Assembly (NCBI GenBank): GCA_018398585.1
Contig: JAGTTD010000005.1
Location: forward strand, 5,821,355 to 5,885,354
Source: Simmondsia chinensis
Taxonomy: Eukaryota; Streptophyta; Magnoliopsida; Caryophyllales; Simmondsiaceae
Direction: 5' to 3'
Length of the DNA stretch: 64,000 nucleotides
Below are positions 35,401 through 47,980 of the stretch, one piece after another. Each line of letters starts with the position of its first letter. Within the stretch, counting starts at the first letter, position 1. A model generated the notes under the pieces. That model saw nothing but the letters and a program-made list of their open reading frames with translations, had not been told where the DNA came from and did not search any database. Made by a program: the position numbers and the translations under genes.

Positions 35401-38400
35401 TAATCAAAAAATAAAAAGAAATAAATATAAGAGCAACTAAACTTGCATAAATATACACAATGCAGGTTTGAATGTGAGTATTATTCTGATGAGATTCACC
35501 TCAATCAAGAAACCATTCAGAAAACGTAGAAAACAGATATACAAAGAATCAACTGGATAAGTATGTTGACTAACGAACTACATGCTAATTTCATGCGACA
35601 TTTGCACACCAATGTCCCATTTACGCACATAGGTGGAGCAGAGAGCAGCCATAGGCTGCAACTCTTTACCATAGTAGAACATTAAGCATCCCAAGATTCC
35701 AGCCTGTACCTTTGTCCATAATGTGAAGGCCCATTTTTGACTGATAAATGGCTCGCATTGACAAAATAATCTTCCCATCAATCAATTCCTCCACCAGCCT
35801 CCTTGAGCTACGATCGAAAACCTAGAAATTAATATCCAATAAAAATTAACATTAAAATTGTATCGACTGAAATGCGATTAACGCAGATTAACTAAAGAGG
35901 AAAGGAGATGATATTATGCATTATGTATATAGCCAGACCCAACAGCATGATACTAACTACATATACCTTAACTTATGGTTCATGATTTAGATTTCATTTC
36001 CTGAGTTCATATCCCTTTAATAAGGACACGTCAACGTGAAAAAAGCCAGCATAAATTGAATATTATGAAAAGTTGATAAAGCATCTCAAGAATGCAAGCA
36101 TGCCACATGTAAAAGGGCCACAATATGCACTGTTGTCAGCAAGATGGTCTGGGAACCAAGTGACAGCTAGGCGTTCAACAGTTATGTAGGCACTCACTAT
36201 CACAGCATTTATATCCTTTCTTCATCTCCTCAGATCTACTACTTGAATCAATGGACAGAACAAACCACCAAGAGAATGCCCAAAAAGCAGGCAGGAGAAT
36301 TACCAAATAATTTAACTATTTCATAATGATTCATGAGCTACAACCTAACAAACAGGCAAAACAAAGCTTTCATTTAGTCAATTTAAAGTTCTTCGTACCA
36401 AAATATGTGCTGCCTTCGAGCCAGAGCGTAACCCAATGTCATAGGATGAAAAATGGGCCCATTCACTTAGTTTGAGCATCCACCTGTGAGATACAAATAA
36501 TTCTAGGACTTGAGTAAATAAATGCAGCAAAGACTGGGTAATAATCATTAAGGAACCGCAATTTTTAAATTACAAGTCCAGAAACAACAAACATCCTCAC
36601 CCATATGAAGCCTGTTTATCTGTCAAGAACCCCCCAGTCATGACATTATTTCCTGTCCCTTCATTGAAACATAGGGTCATATGAATCATACTGCCGAGCG
36701 TATTGGAGGCGTCAAGAATCTCACCGCATACAGGACATGAGTTTATAAGCGGTTCCCTGGGACACCATAGAGTAGAAACAACCAAGTTATAGGTTAAAAG
36801 ACATGTCAAACCAAGAGAAGTCATTATCATCTCGTAAGGAAGACAGTGCTGCACACTCCTGAACAAACGCTTAGGAAAAGAGAATAAGAAAAATCAGATT
36901 GCTGGACAGATTTAACCTGGAAACCAAATAATGTTACATAGACAAATATAATAGCGACGAAATAAACACGGTCAGAAAGGGGAAAAGGGGCGGAAAAGAA
37001 TTCCCTACCAAAAAAATGGCATTCTTACTTTTCTTGTTGAACGGCAAGAATGGCGGCCAGCTCATCCATGCTAACTACACCATCCCCGTTTATGTCTGCT
37101 GCCTTGAAAAGCTCCTCTTTCTAAATAATGGATGGAAACAGTACAGTATCACTCAGCAACAGTATAGAAAAGGCCAAGCTAGCTGCAATAATACATATGT
37201 AGCTATGGAATGCCGAACCTTTGCTTCAGCCACTTCATTGCCAAATGCATCAATTAGATCAGAGAATTCAGCAAAAGAGAGATTTCCATCTTCATTATAG
37301 TCCTACATGTAGATCTCAAAAAATAAGACTTCTCAGCAGAGTTTTCTTCCTTTTGATTTTTTTTTTTTTTTTTTTTTTTTTGAAATTTATAAGAAGAGAT
37401 ACAAGCAGTATGTGCGAAAGGAATACAGGGAAAGAAGGGAAAATAAACTTTGAACATAAAATAGCAGTATTTCATTTCTTAGACATAAATTCAAATAAGC
37501 CTTTCCTAATTTAATGAACCAAAAATTCTAGAAAATGCCAGAACATTATTTCTACACTAATACTTGGTCGTGAAATATGCAAAATGCACAGGCCAATGTA
37601 AGGCAGAATTAAATGCCAAAAATTTATTCTACTGAAAGAGTCATGGGCCGGCCAAATAAAGCTTTGTGGGGGTACTTGTTCCCCACACAACTTTCAGAAA
37701 CTTCAAGCAGCATGTGTAATGGATGGCAATACAGATCTAACAAATGTACAAGCGGCATTCGAACTTAGAGAACAGAAATTTGGTTTGGAGAATGCTGGCC
37801 AAGACCAGAAGCATAAATTACTGTGAAAATACGTCATTTCTATTAAGCTTCAGTGTACAGAAGCACTACAATCTAATTTCTTAGCATGTACAGAACTTCA
37901 CAACGTGACCACTTACTCAAATATAATATTATTAAAAGATTTGTTGGGTGGTCGCATGTTTCCTAATTGAAGCTGGAAAGAGAATTTTCCCAATAGACAA
38001 ACAACATTCTCAAGGTATTTCGTTTCACAGTACTCCAACTGCAGACCTACTTGCCCGGTAGGTTTCAAAAGCATGCCGTGATGGACAAAATATGTCTGTC
38101 GCTTAATCATAGTATGAAGAACATTCTTGCTATTTTTTACAGCATATCTGCAGAAATTGTTCCATGCTATGGGGAACTTCCTTAAACGTTTTAAGATAAG
38201 GAACTCTTGAATGAGAGAAGCAAAATGAGTAACAACTCCTCAAGTTATAAATCACTACGTTGATCAACTATTTCTTCGTTCCCTTATGTTGTTTGTTTCT
38301 CAAAAGTTTATTCATCTATTTCTTCCTAATCCTTCATAAAATTCTCATTCCATTCCTCCTTTTCCCCAAACTGAATATAAAGGAGAACACAAAGCATACC

Positions 38401-41400
38401 ACAATTGATAATATCCGTCGGGCAAAACCTCTTTCTGTTTCATCTGGATCCTGCAAGAAAGCCAACCTCTTTTACAGTCCGAAACAGAAAACAAACGCTT
38501 CAGCCACAAAGTAATACTTACCTCGACAGAACATGAAAAAGATAGTTTGCCAACCACATTGCCTGGTGCAGATGGATCCAAAAGCTCAACTACCTCAGAA
38601 TCAGAATCCTGCAAAATAATTAAGCAATCATGATAAATACTAGTCACTACAAGATAGTGTTCATAGCATTGTGCTACAATGATGGGCTACACACGTAACA
38701 ATTTTGTTATTTGCCTCCCCAAATCTGTCCCCGTGTGATTATTTCACGCCTCACAAAGTCAAAACAGGGAAATTGTAAAAAATATTAACAAGGAGCATAG
38801 AGGCATCATTTGTATAAAAACAGACATTTGCATCATCTTGTTATTATTCCTTGTTAGCCAAAGAAATAGAATCATTTAAAAGTTGCGAGATTGAGGAAAG
38901 TCCTTTCTCCATTCTGCGTTAGCATCTAAGAACTGAATTAAAACTCTCTATTCTGAAGGACACAGAATTCAAACTCTCTATTCTGTGAAGGACACAGAAA
39001 CAATAATCAATAGCATCTTGAATTGTGAAGGACACAGAATTCAAACTCTCTATTCTGCGTTAGCATCTAAGAGCTGAATTAAATAGTTGGGGGCTCGACT
39101 TGAAGGAGTTAACATAAAATACCTTAAATTTTCCAATTACTGCAGGTCGAACAGATGTAAGTTACAATTTTAGGTACAATTTTGGACATGAACGCATACC
39201 GATTCCTCCTATACCATTCACTAGAGAATAAGTGTACAACAAGATTCTTTTTAGAGTTACACATTGCCTGAATATTGATTCAACCAATAGGGATTTGCAA
39301 ATTTGCTATGGGGTTGAGTAGAATCTCAACAACTGTTGCTGTTAGGGAATGCCTCTATATGTAATGCATACAGATCGCATGGTTGGAGTACATTGATATT
39401 CATAATCTCACTAATAAATTTTTCATTAGCCTCAATCTGATCAAACAAAACGAAATAATCAGCATAACAATAAGGGAACAGATCCAGTGACGCACCCGAG
39501 TGAGAAATTCAAGCAGATTAATCTCACAATAACCTATGAGATTGTTCTTGGTCAGTATATTGGTCTGCATCACACAATAAGGAATGAAGTGAGTTTGTAA
39601 AGCCACTCCCAGAAAAAGCTCCTGAAGCACATGGGAAGTTCATACTAAAGTATTACTCAGACTAACATGTGCTAGCATTTGGCAATTAAAACCAGTTCTA
39701 GAAGTTAGAACCACAGTTACTTCAAAAAATTCCTACAGGAAAAGTACAGTAACACACAAGAGTAAACCAAATTAAGCCCTTTTTGCTCACTAAGTTGGGC
39801 GGCTACATGGACCATTTGCTGCCATCATGAGACAAGGACAGTAGCATAACAAGAAAACAGGAGCCATCTGTAAATTCACTTAGCGCCTTAAACGACAGAG
39901 CAATATGAGTTGTGATATTTTCGGAGGTTAATGCTAGTGATAAATCCACCACCAGAAATATTCAGGACAGCACTTGTATTGTCAGATTTAATCCATAGTT
40001 ACAATCTTCACTTTATCAAGTTGATGGTTCTGAAGTTACAAACATGAATATATTGAACTAACATTATTTTTCTTTCAAAATTTTAAGGAAGCAAAAGCCA
40101 TATCTTTGCGAAGTATTGATGCTAATTGAACTATCTAGTATGACCTTGTAAGCATAAATCTTCAACTGACTAAAAAAAAAAAAAAACCAAAACAACCCTC
40201 AAGGGCTCCTGCACAAGCAAGGTCTGGGAGGTGGTGTAATGTATGCAGCCTTACCCCTTTAGGGTGATACATCAAAAAATAAACATAAATCTTCAACTGA
40301 CTATCCATCAAAAAAATTTCAGTCTTCACTGTTCACACAATTTAATAAAAATAATATATTCCAATTCTAATACACAAACCTCATATATGGACACTCTAGC
40401 AACGTGAGGCCCATTACTCTCCAAAAGGAGTTTCTTTTCCTGCAACAAAATAAACCCTTCAGATAGATTGTAATGAGAAACGACTATTAATCTTTTCTGC
40501 TCAGAGGGGGGAAAAAATCAAGGATTCAAATATAATAAAGGGAAGATGAATACAATGGAAAAGAAGATAGTTAAAATTAAGGAAGAAATGAAGAGCAGGC
40601 TTAAATAAAGAACAAATGTGAAGCCAGGTGTTTCACTCACGCCGCTACTTCGACTAGGAAAACATCTAACTCTTTAGTCAGAGGTGTCCACAGACAAGCC
40701 AAATAAGTCATCCTAAATGGTGATCATTCTTCATCCAAATAACCTGAATGTCAAGGAAGTATAAAACCTTGTAACTGGTCTTTTAATCTCATACTGCCAG
40801 ATTTTAAACGCAATCAAACGTCATTTTTATAAGTTTATGTACTCACTTCCAGGACGGTAAAGACTTTTGAGAAAGTAATGAGTGATGACCAGTAAGGATT
40901 GCAAAAGGAAAAAAGGAGACAAGAACACCACCACCACCAAACCCAATAATGCCCCAATGGCTCCCGCATGGTTATCAAAATTGCGATCCGGATCGTAGGA
41001 TCATACGATCCTACCATGCCCAATCGACCCGAATCGTGTAAAAAATCGTAAAAAAGTAGAATCGCAAAAAATTGAAGTAGGATCGGTACAGAATCGGTAG
41101 GACCGACGATTCTGACCGATCCTACCGAGTTTGATAACATAAAATTACAAAATTAAAAAAAAAAAAAAAGATAAACCCAGAAACCCAGCCCCCCCTCCCT
41201 GCGTTTCTCTCTCCTCCCTCCCTCACTCACTCCCCCATCCCCTTTCCCTTCCCCCTTAACCCTAACCCTAACCCCAACCACAACCAACCAACCACCACCA
41301 ATCACCACCACAACGCCAGGCGACACCACCCCACCGACCGACTGCTGCCAGCTACGCCGCCGACCGACTGCCGCTAGCCAAGTTCTGACACGACCATAGC

Positions 41401-44400
41401 TTATTTTCTTTTAGGGTAAAAATTCCTAATTTTTGTTTAATTTCTTATTCTTCTAGTATATTATTGAGTTACTTGGTAATTGTTTTGATTTACATTTTGT
41501 TTATTTTAAGCTTGGTTTTGTTTTGCTTTGTTTAATTTCTAATTTTGTCAAAGAAGTTTTGCGTTGTTATCTAAGTATATCCATTTGAACTTTTGTGTTG
41601 AATTGTTGATGACTTGATTGTAGTCAATTTTATTAATTTTAGTATATGTCTTCAACTTTATAATGCAATATATTGTTCCCTAGTTTTAATGTTAACTTGA
41701 TTGTTGATTTATATTATGTATTGAGCTAAAAATTTGTTTAACTTATTAATATCATATATCACTAATTATGAATGCCTCTTTTTAATTTTAGTCTTTAAGT
41801 TGTACTTGTGTTATTCATATATATTTAACTTATACATTTCATATTTATCTATTATATTTAATTTTGATACTTATGAAATTGAACTTAATTTGTTGGTATA
41901 GTTTAAATGGCGTCTTTATTGTATATTTGAGGCTTATAATGCGATTTTTATGGATACAAGCTAGTGTTTTATACAAAAAGTAGAATCTTACAATTCTCGA
42001 TCCGATTCTACAATTCCGATCCTGAGGACCCCTCACCGATCCTACGTAGAATCCCGATTCTGACAACCTTTTTTTTTTTTTGTGGGGGGGGGGGGGGGGG
42101 GATGAGATGTACACAGCCTTACCCTCTCAAGGTGCTATCTTAAAGTAAGACTATGTCCAAGGGCCCCTAACCCTAAAAAGCAAAAACGAAACAATAAAGC
42201 ATGCAAGCAACAAGCAAAAATAAGGCGGTAGCATTAACAAACATGCAAGCCTATGGGCCTATGAACTAGCTTCGTTGTGCTCCTCTATCCTGAACCGCTA
42301 TGTTAGCTGCACGTATTTTATCCTGACACTCAACTCTATCTAAGGCAATTTCCTCGCGGCTGGGGGGAGGGGGGGGGAGGACACAATACTCAATACTATT
42401 TTTACTGCATAAACTCAGATACTAGTTAGATGAAGTGACAACCGACAAATATAAATAGATGTTGATCCCATTCTCAATTTGTTGTTTGAAGTGGACAAGT
42501 GGACAGGGGAGAGAGAATATATTAATAAATCACACAATCACATACTTTCTGTTATTCCGCAATTTCAACACACTTGAAATCATCAGAAGCATTATATAAA
42601 AGGCGATTTAAACAATGTAATTCCTTATAACACATACAGAAGCGTATGACCCAAAAGTCAGAGACTGAGCAACAGTAATTTACAATAATGAACAGACAGA
42701 AAATTCCACGTGATGTGATTCTGCAGTAGCATAAACTCAATTATTGTCCCAGCTGCATTAAATTACAGAAGATAGAGGTTAATATTGAAAACAGCTTGGG
42801 TTGCGACGTATGCATGTTAAGCTGCTGCATGTTCAAAAGAGTGCTTTTTTTCTCAGTGGCAATGGAAAATTTCTTGTGTCTATGACAATGGAAAACTTCT
42901 TCGAATGACGTTAACTGGAAACAACATTACAGCCAAGATTCACAAAGAGAAATCTTCAGGTTGCTTACCGAGTTCCAAACCGGCCTGTCTGTGCTGCAAG
43001 AGAAAGCAACACTATCAAATTTTGAGCTATATATGCACTAGTAACAGTGGAGAAAAGCAAAAGATTAAACTGATTTTGATGCAACACAGATGAAGAGAAT
43101 TAATGATTATAGAAGATTTGACGTTTTATTAGATTTTAATAGATTAATTGATGGGATTAGATTATAATATATTTTTTTAGCCAATAGGATATTTAAGTTA
43201 TTATTTGTTGTTTTTATTTAGAGAATTAGTTTCTTAATTTATTTCATATTTATCTTAATAGTTTTCTATTAGGTTTAAAATTTATCTTATCTATTATCCT
43301 TCTAGGGTTTAGTTTTCTATAAATAGAGCTTTTTACTTCATTATTTAGAAGCTTTTTTGAATAAAAATTGAGTTGAATTCTTTATTAGCAAGTTGTGCTA
43401 CATCAATTTGGTATCAGAGCTCCAGTTCTCGACGTTGCCGCAAAGCCGTTGTAGATGCCGCCCCAGTGCTGCCACTTGTGCGCGATATTACCGCTAAGTA
43501 GTATCTTCTCATCGCCACTGCCACAGTGTAGTGGTACCAATCCCTAATTGCTAAAACTAAACCCAAAAAAAAAATCCCGAGCCACATCCACAAAAAACAA
43601 AGCCCTAGCCAATTAAGAGAGAGAGAGAGAGAGAACAACCAATGAAAATTAACCCAGCACCAGCGCGCGCCACCGCAACCTGCCCCGGCAGCACCTCGCC
43701 ACCGCCACCGAAACACCCTTCCCATCATCCTCATGAAACCCTAACCCTAGGTTTCGAAACCCTACTCTTTGAACTCTACATTTTGAAACCCTACTTTAGA
43801 ACCCTAACCCCCCACTCGAACCCAGCTTCGAAAACCCTAGATTTCAAAAACCATAAGCCCTCAAAGTGCCTTCAATTTGTTCCTCAATCCCCAAATCGAT
43901 CCTATAATCCACCCACAAACCCTAATTCAAAAGAAATCCCCAAACAAATTTGAGCTTTCAGCCTCATATTGAACCCTAATTGATTTGAGCTGATACTCAC
44001 ACGAAACCCTAATCCTAGTTTGAAAACTTTATATGTCCAAAACCCTGGTTCAATTTGATTTCTCTCACCTTATCAATGTTCACATGTCTACTACATCCAC
44101 TATCACGCTTACATCCAATTACTTTTCAACCTCGGAGTTGGATTATCTCGAGTCAAATAAGCATGGTAGATATAGTAAGGGTAACTCTTTGCATCCCTAC
44201 CATTGGTGGAAATTTCTTTGGAATCCGGTTTTCTTCACGATTATGATGTTTCTAGACTTAAGGGTAAGTTGTATGTTCTTCCACTAAACAAGCCTAGAGT
44301 GTTACTTAGGGCTTATCGTGACACAACTGCCCCAACTTCTTCCCTTGTACCCACTTACGAGCTTCCTTATGATCCAGATACAATATATTGTCTTCTTCCT

Positions 44401-47400
44401 GAGTTACCATCATCCAAGGAAGTTCAAGGAACAAAAAGCAAAATTGAAGATAAAGAAGAGGAAGATGAAGCCAAAGAAGAAAAGGAAAAGGAGGAGAACG
44501 AAGTGAAAGAAGAAGAGGAAGAGATGAAACATGAAGTAAAAGAAGAAGAGAATGATCCAAATACAATATATTGTCTTCTTCCTGAGTTACCACCACGCTC
44601 CGCAACCGTCATCCTCGACGGCTTCACTTCACTCTGAGTAGGTAGTCCTTTTCTCTCGTGGACCGCTAGGTAAGCCTTTCCGAAACTTGGGCCCGTTACG
44701 TGTAGCTTGTCAAGCACAGCCCGTCCCATACCAGACCAAGCTCGACTCCAGAGCAGGGTCCATCCCATACCGAACCAAGCTCCTTGGAATCGATCCAAGG
44801 ATCAACGGCTCTGATACCATTGTTACATGCCAAATGAGGTTCCATCCCAAAAGATATATTATAATATAATCCTATCAATCAATCTATCAAAATCTAATGA
44901 AACATCAAATCTTCTATAATCATTAATTCTCTTCATCCGTGCTGCATCAGATTTGCAGAAAAAAGTACCATGCAGTCATCAAATATGATGTTCCAACTTA
45001 GCAGCAAAAGTCACCAAAATGATGTCATAACCAACAAGAATAAGCCATCACATATAACGGAAATCGGGAATGGCCGTGACTAGTGCTGAAGCGAGAGAGG
45101 ATGGCCAAATTAACAAAGACAGAATTTTCTAATATATTTATTTGAAAAAAATACTGTAAGCTTGCAAGTTCATTTCTTTCTCAGTTAGATGATAAAAGAA
45201 TGCCTACACGCTCAAATGGTAAAGGAACCTCTAGTATTATTAGTATATTATTTCCATAAAAGAAACATAAAATACACACTTATAAAATGATTACAAAAAT
45301 AGAAAGGGGCTAAAAATACGTCTGTTTGAGGAATGTCACATCCTTCCAGATTACCACTAAACAACAAAAAGAGTTATCTTCCTAAGAGGGGCATGGTCCA
45401 TATTACGCCTTGAAAATCGAACCAAATCGAACCAAGAAACAGACATGTGAACAATGAATTGTGAAACAAGAGAAATTTATTGCCATCCATATTCCCAAAT
45501 AATATCTGTGGATGGACCGGTGATATAATCTTACCATATATTCTAGCTTCCCCTAGAGACAATAAATCTTAGGCGCCTGGGAAGGTCTAATCTGCAAACA
45601 ATTCTGAATCATCCCAAAGAGAACAGCACATGGAAAGATAATGATCTTTGATCAAGCTCTAAGCCATCCCATTGCTTTCAAATGTCTCCTTTCTCTCCTT
45701 TAAAGCTCCGTGGAAAAGCTTGTACCACAAGACACCCTAGTTTCATTATTACACGCTCCTCTAGAAGCCCAGACCAACTCTTGAGTCCATCTTGGCAAGT
45801 ATTGCCGTCTTACATCTTTCTCAGAATTCCATGATTCCAAAATCGTTCCCATATCTACTAACTATTATTTTTTTGGGCAGATAAGTGAGGATGAAATATG
45901 AACTCGTAGCCTTTTATCTTAGGGCCTTAACCTTAATAATTCTTATCACTAGACAAAGGCCTCATTGGCATCTTGTTATTCCTATTCAGCTATTTCAATA
46001 TACTTAAGATAAATATTTTTTCACAACACAGAGAAGGTAATGACAACCCATATCAAGGTGTTGCTTACACCAAATATCATTCTCAAACACCTTCCAGTTC
46101 TTTGTTTGACGTAAATTCCATTAAGATCAATTAAGAAATCCATAATTCACTTCCACACAATAACACCACTAGCCAAGTTCATATTCACCCAATCTATCCC
46201 TACATTTGCATTTTATTACCATAGACCGAAGTTCTACTCCAAACTTTATAGAGGACGCTACACTGAAACACAGACTACACAAGCAAATCATTGGCAATGC
46301 AAAGTTGCAAACATGACCCTCTCTAGTTACATCATCCTCTCTAATCTTTGAACTAAACAGTAGAAAATAGGAAGAGAATTCACCAACAACCGAAAGGATT
46401 ACTCAGGGCCCCATACTGCCATTTTATAAAATTTACATAATCAAATTCTTCATCTGATTATTCCCTGGTTAAGCCTATGATTATGCTTCAAGGCATTACT
46501 ATAGGACCTAAGCAAATCCCTCCATGACCATCAGCAATAAAAAGCTCATACATCTTCTCAACGTAAACAATCCAAATGTTACTTCAACTTCTAGAACTCT
46601 AGCATATCGAACAGACATAAAGAAAACACATTATACTCAAATCCCCTTAATATAATACAATGTGACTCAAATAGCAGTTCCTCAGACTCGTTTCAAGAAA
46701 TTCAAGCGTGATCAGAATCCAAATAATCTACACGCATGCTTCTACTGAAAATTGCCAATTTCTTGCTAAATCATTCATCAATCAGTTCATCATAAAATGT
46801 CTCTAACACAAAATCCATTAACAATCAAGCGAAAAGAGAGGCAAGCTGTGTGAAACTAACTGATCAGAGATGTCAGTGCGAAAAGTCTGTTCTCCCAAAG
46901 ACACGCATGCCAGCCATTTATCCTTGAAATTCATCTCTGCCTACAAAATAAACAAGAATATGATAAAGTTAAAACCAAAAAGAGTGGCTAAATTGCCCTT
47001 TTCGAAGCTTAACCGGGTTGATAGTAGAAATAGGGATAATAGAGTAGAATTCAAAGTAGGAGAGAGAAGAGAATCGTACAGAGAGAAATTTCATTTCATC
47101 ATTCATTTCATAGCATTCGTTTACAGCCTACTATCTTTTTGTAATGACATTGGACAGGACCGACCACTAAACTCCTATCTTCTATTCAAAATAAAAAATT
47201 ACCTAAATTATTACTAAAATATAACTACCTACTAAAATACTATTCAATCACAGAATAACAAAATTATCGAGTGTACAAACAAGCAAGCAAACAACAATTA
47301 AGACATAGAGAATAGTGAGAGAGAGAGAAAGAACGAACAGAGATGAAAGTAAACCGATGCCGGTGAAATCATAGGAAGGAAATGGACCACTAAACTCCTA

Positions 47401-47980
47401 ATTTTCTATTACAAATAGAAAATTACCTAAATTATTACAAAGTACTACTAAATCATGTAACCTACAGGTGACCAATTTCTTTTTGCAGTAACAACAAGAA
47501 CAACAGAACGATCAACAGCACGGACAAGTAAACAAACAACAACTAAGACATGGAGAGGGAGAGAGAAAGGACGAATAGAGATGAGAGTAAGTAAAACGAC
47601 GCCGGCAAAATCATCGGAAGGAAATGGAACAGCGAACTCCTAATCTTCTATTAGAAATAGAAAATTACCTAAATCATCACAATAACAGAATGATCGAGTG
47701 TACAAACAAGTAAGCAAACAACAATTGAGACATAAAGATAGATAAAGAGAGAGAAAGAGAGGACGAACAGAGATGAGAGTAAGCAAAGCGATGCCGGCGA
47801 AATCATCGACGGAGGTCAATTTGAACCGCGAAGGTGCAGGCGGCGCGTACTTGGAGGAGTGACGGTGGATGCGGCGGAGGCGCTGCTTGAAGCGAGACAT
47901 GCGAGAGGATGATCTTGAAATGGAACCGTCGCCATTGCCAGAGGAGGAGGATGACCTTGAAGTTGAACTTCCATGCCCCA

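Larger units (their letters stand above)
43077..44949. mobile_element. LTR-type element with inverted termini
   Basis: The left end is an ordinary plus-strand LTR (43077-43405, TGATGCAACAC to GTGCTACATCA) followed by a TTGGTATCAGAGCTCC primer site. The right end is the opposite of what an LTR element should have: read on the minus strand it starts TGATGCAGCAC at 44949 and follows the first 95 bp of the left LTR with about eight differences. About 130 bp in, it has its own primer site, ATGGTATCAGAGCC (44820-44807). Both termini are therefore the U3 start, facing inward. The unit is flanked by 5-bp GATTT duplications. It lies in intron 2 of the decarboxylase gene. Confidence 0.8.

Noticed and set aside
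41255..41275. Interstitial telomere (CCCTAAC repeats)
   Set aside because: Only two to three units, inside a TIR element; such short runs are common in plant leaders and are not telomeric arrays.
47175..47600. Mutually exclusive alternative first exons of the decarboxylase
   Set aside because: The extra copies are only about 40-50 bp of exon tail, lack a start codon or acceptor, and one has lost its donor.
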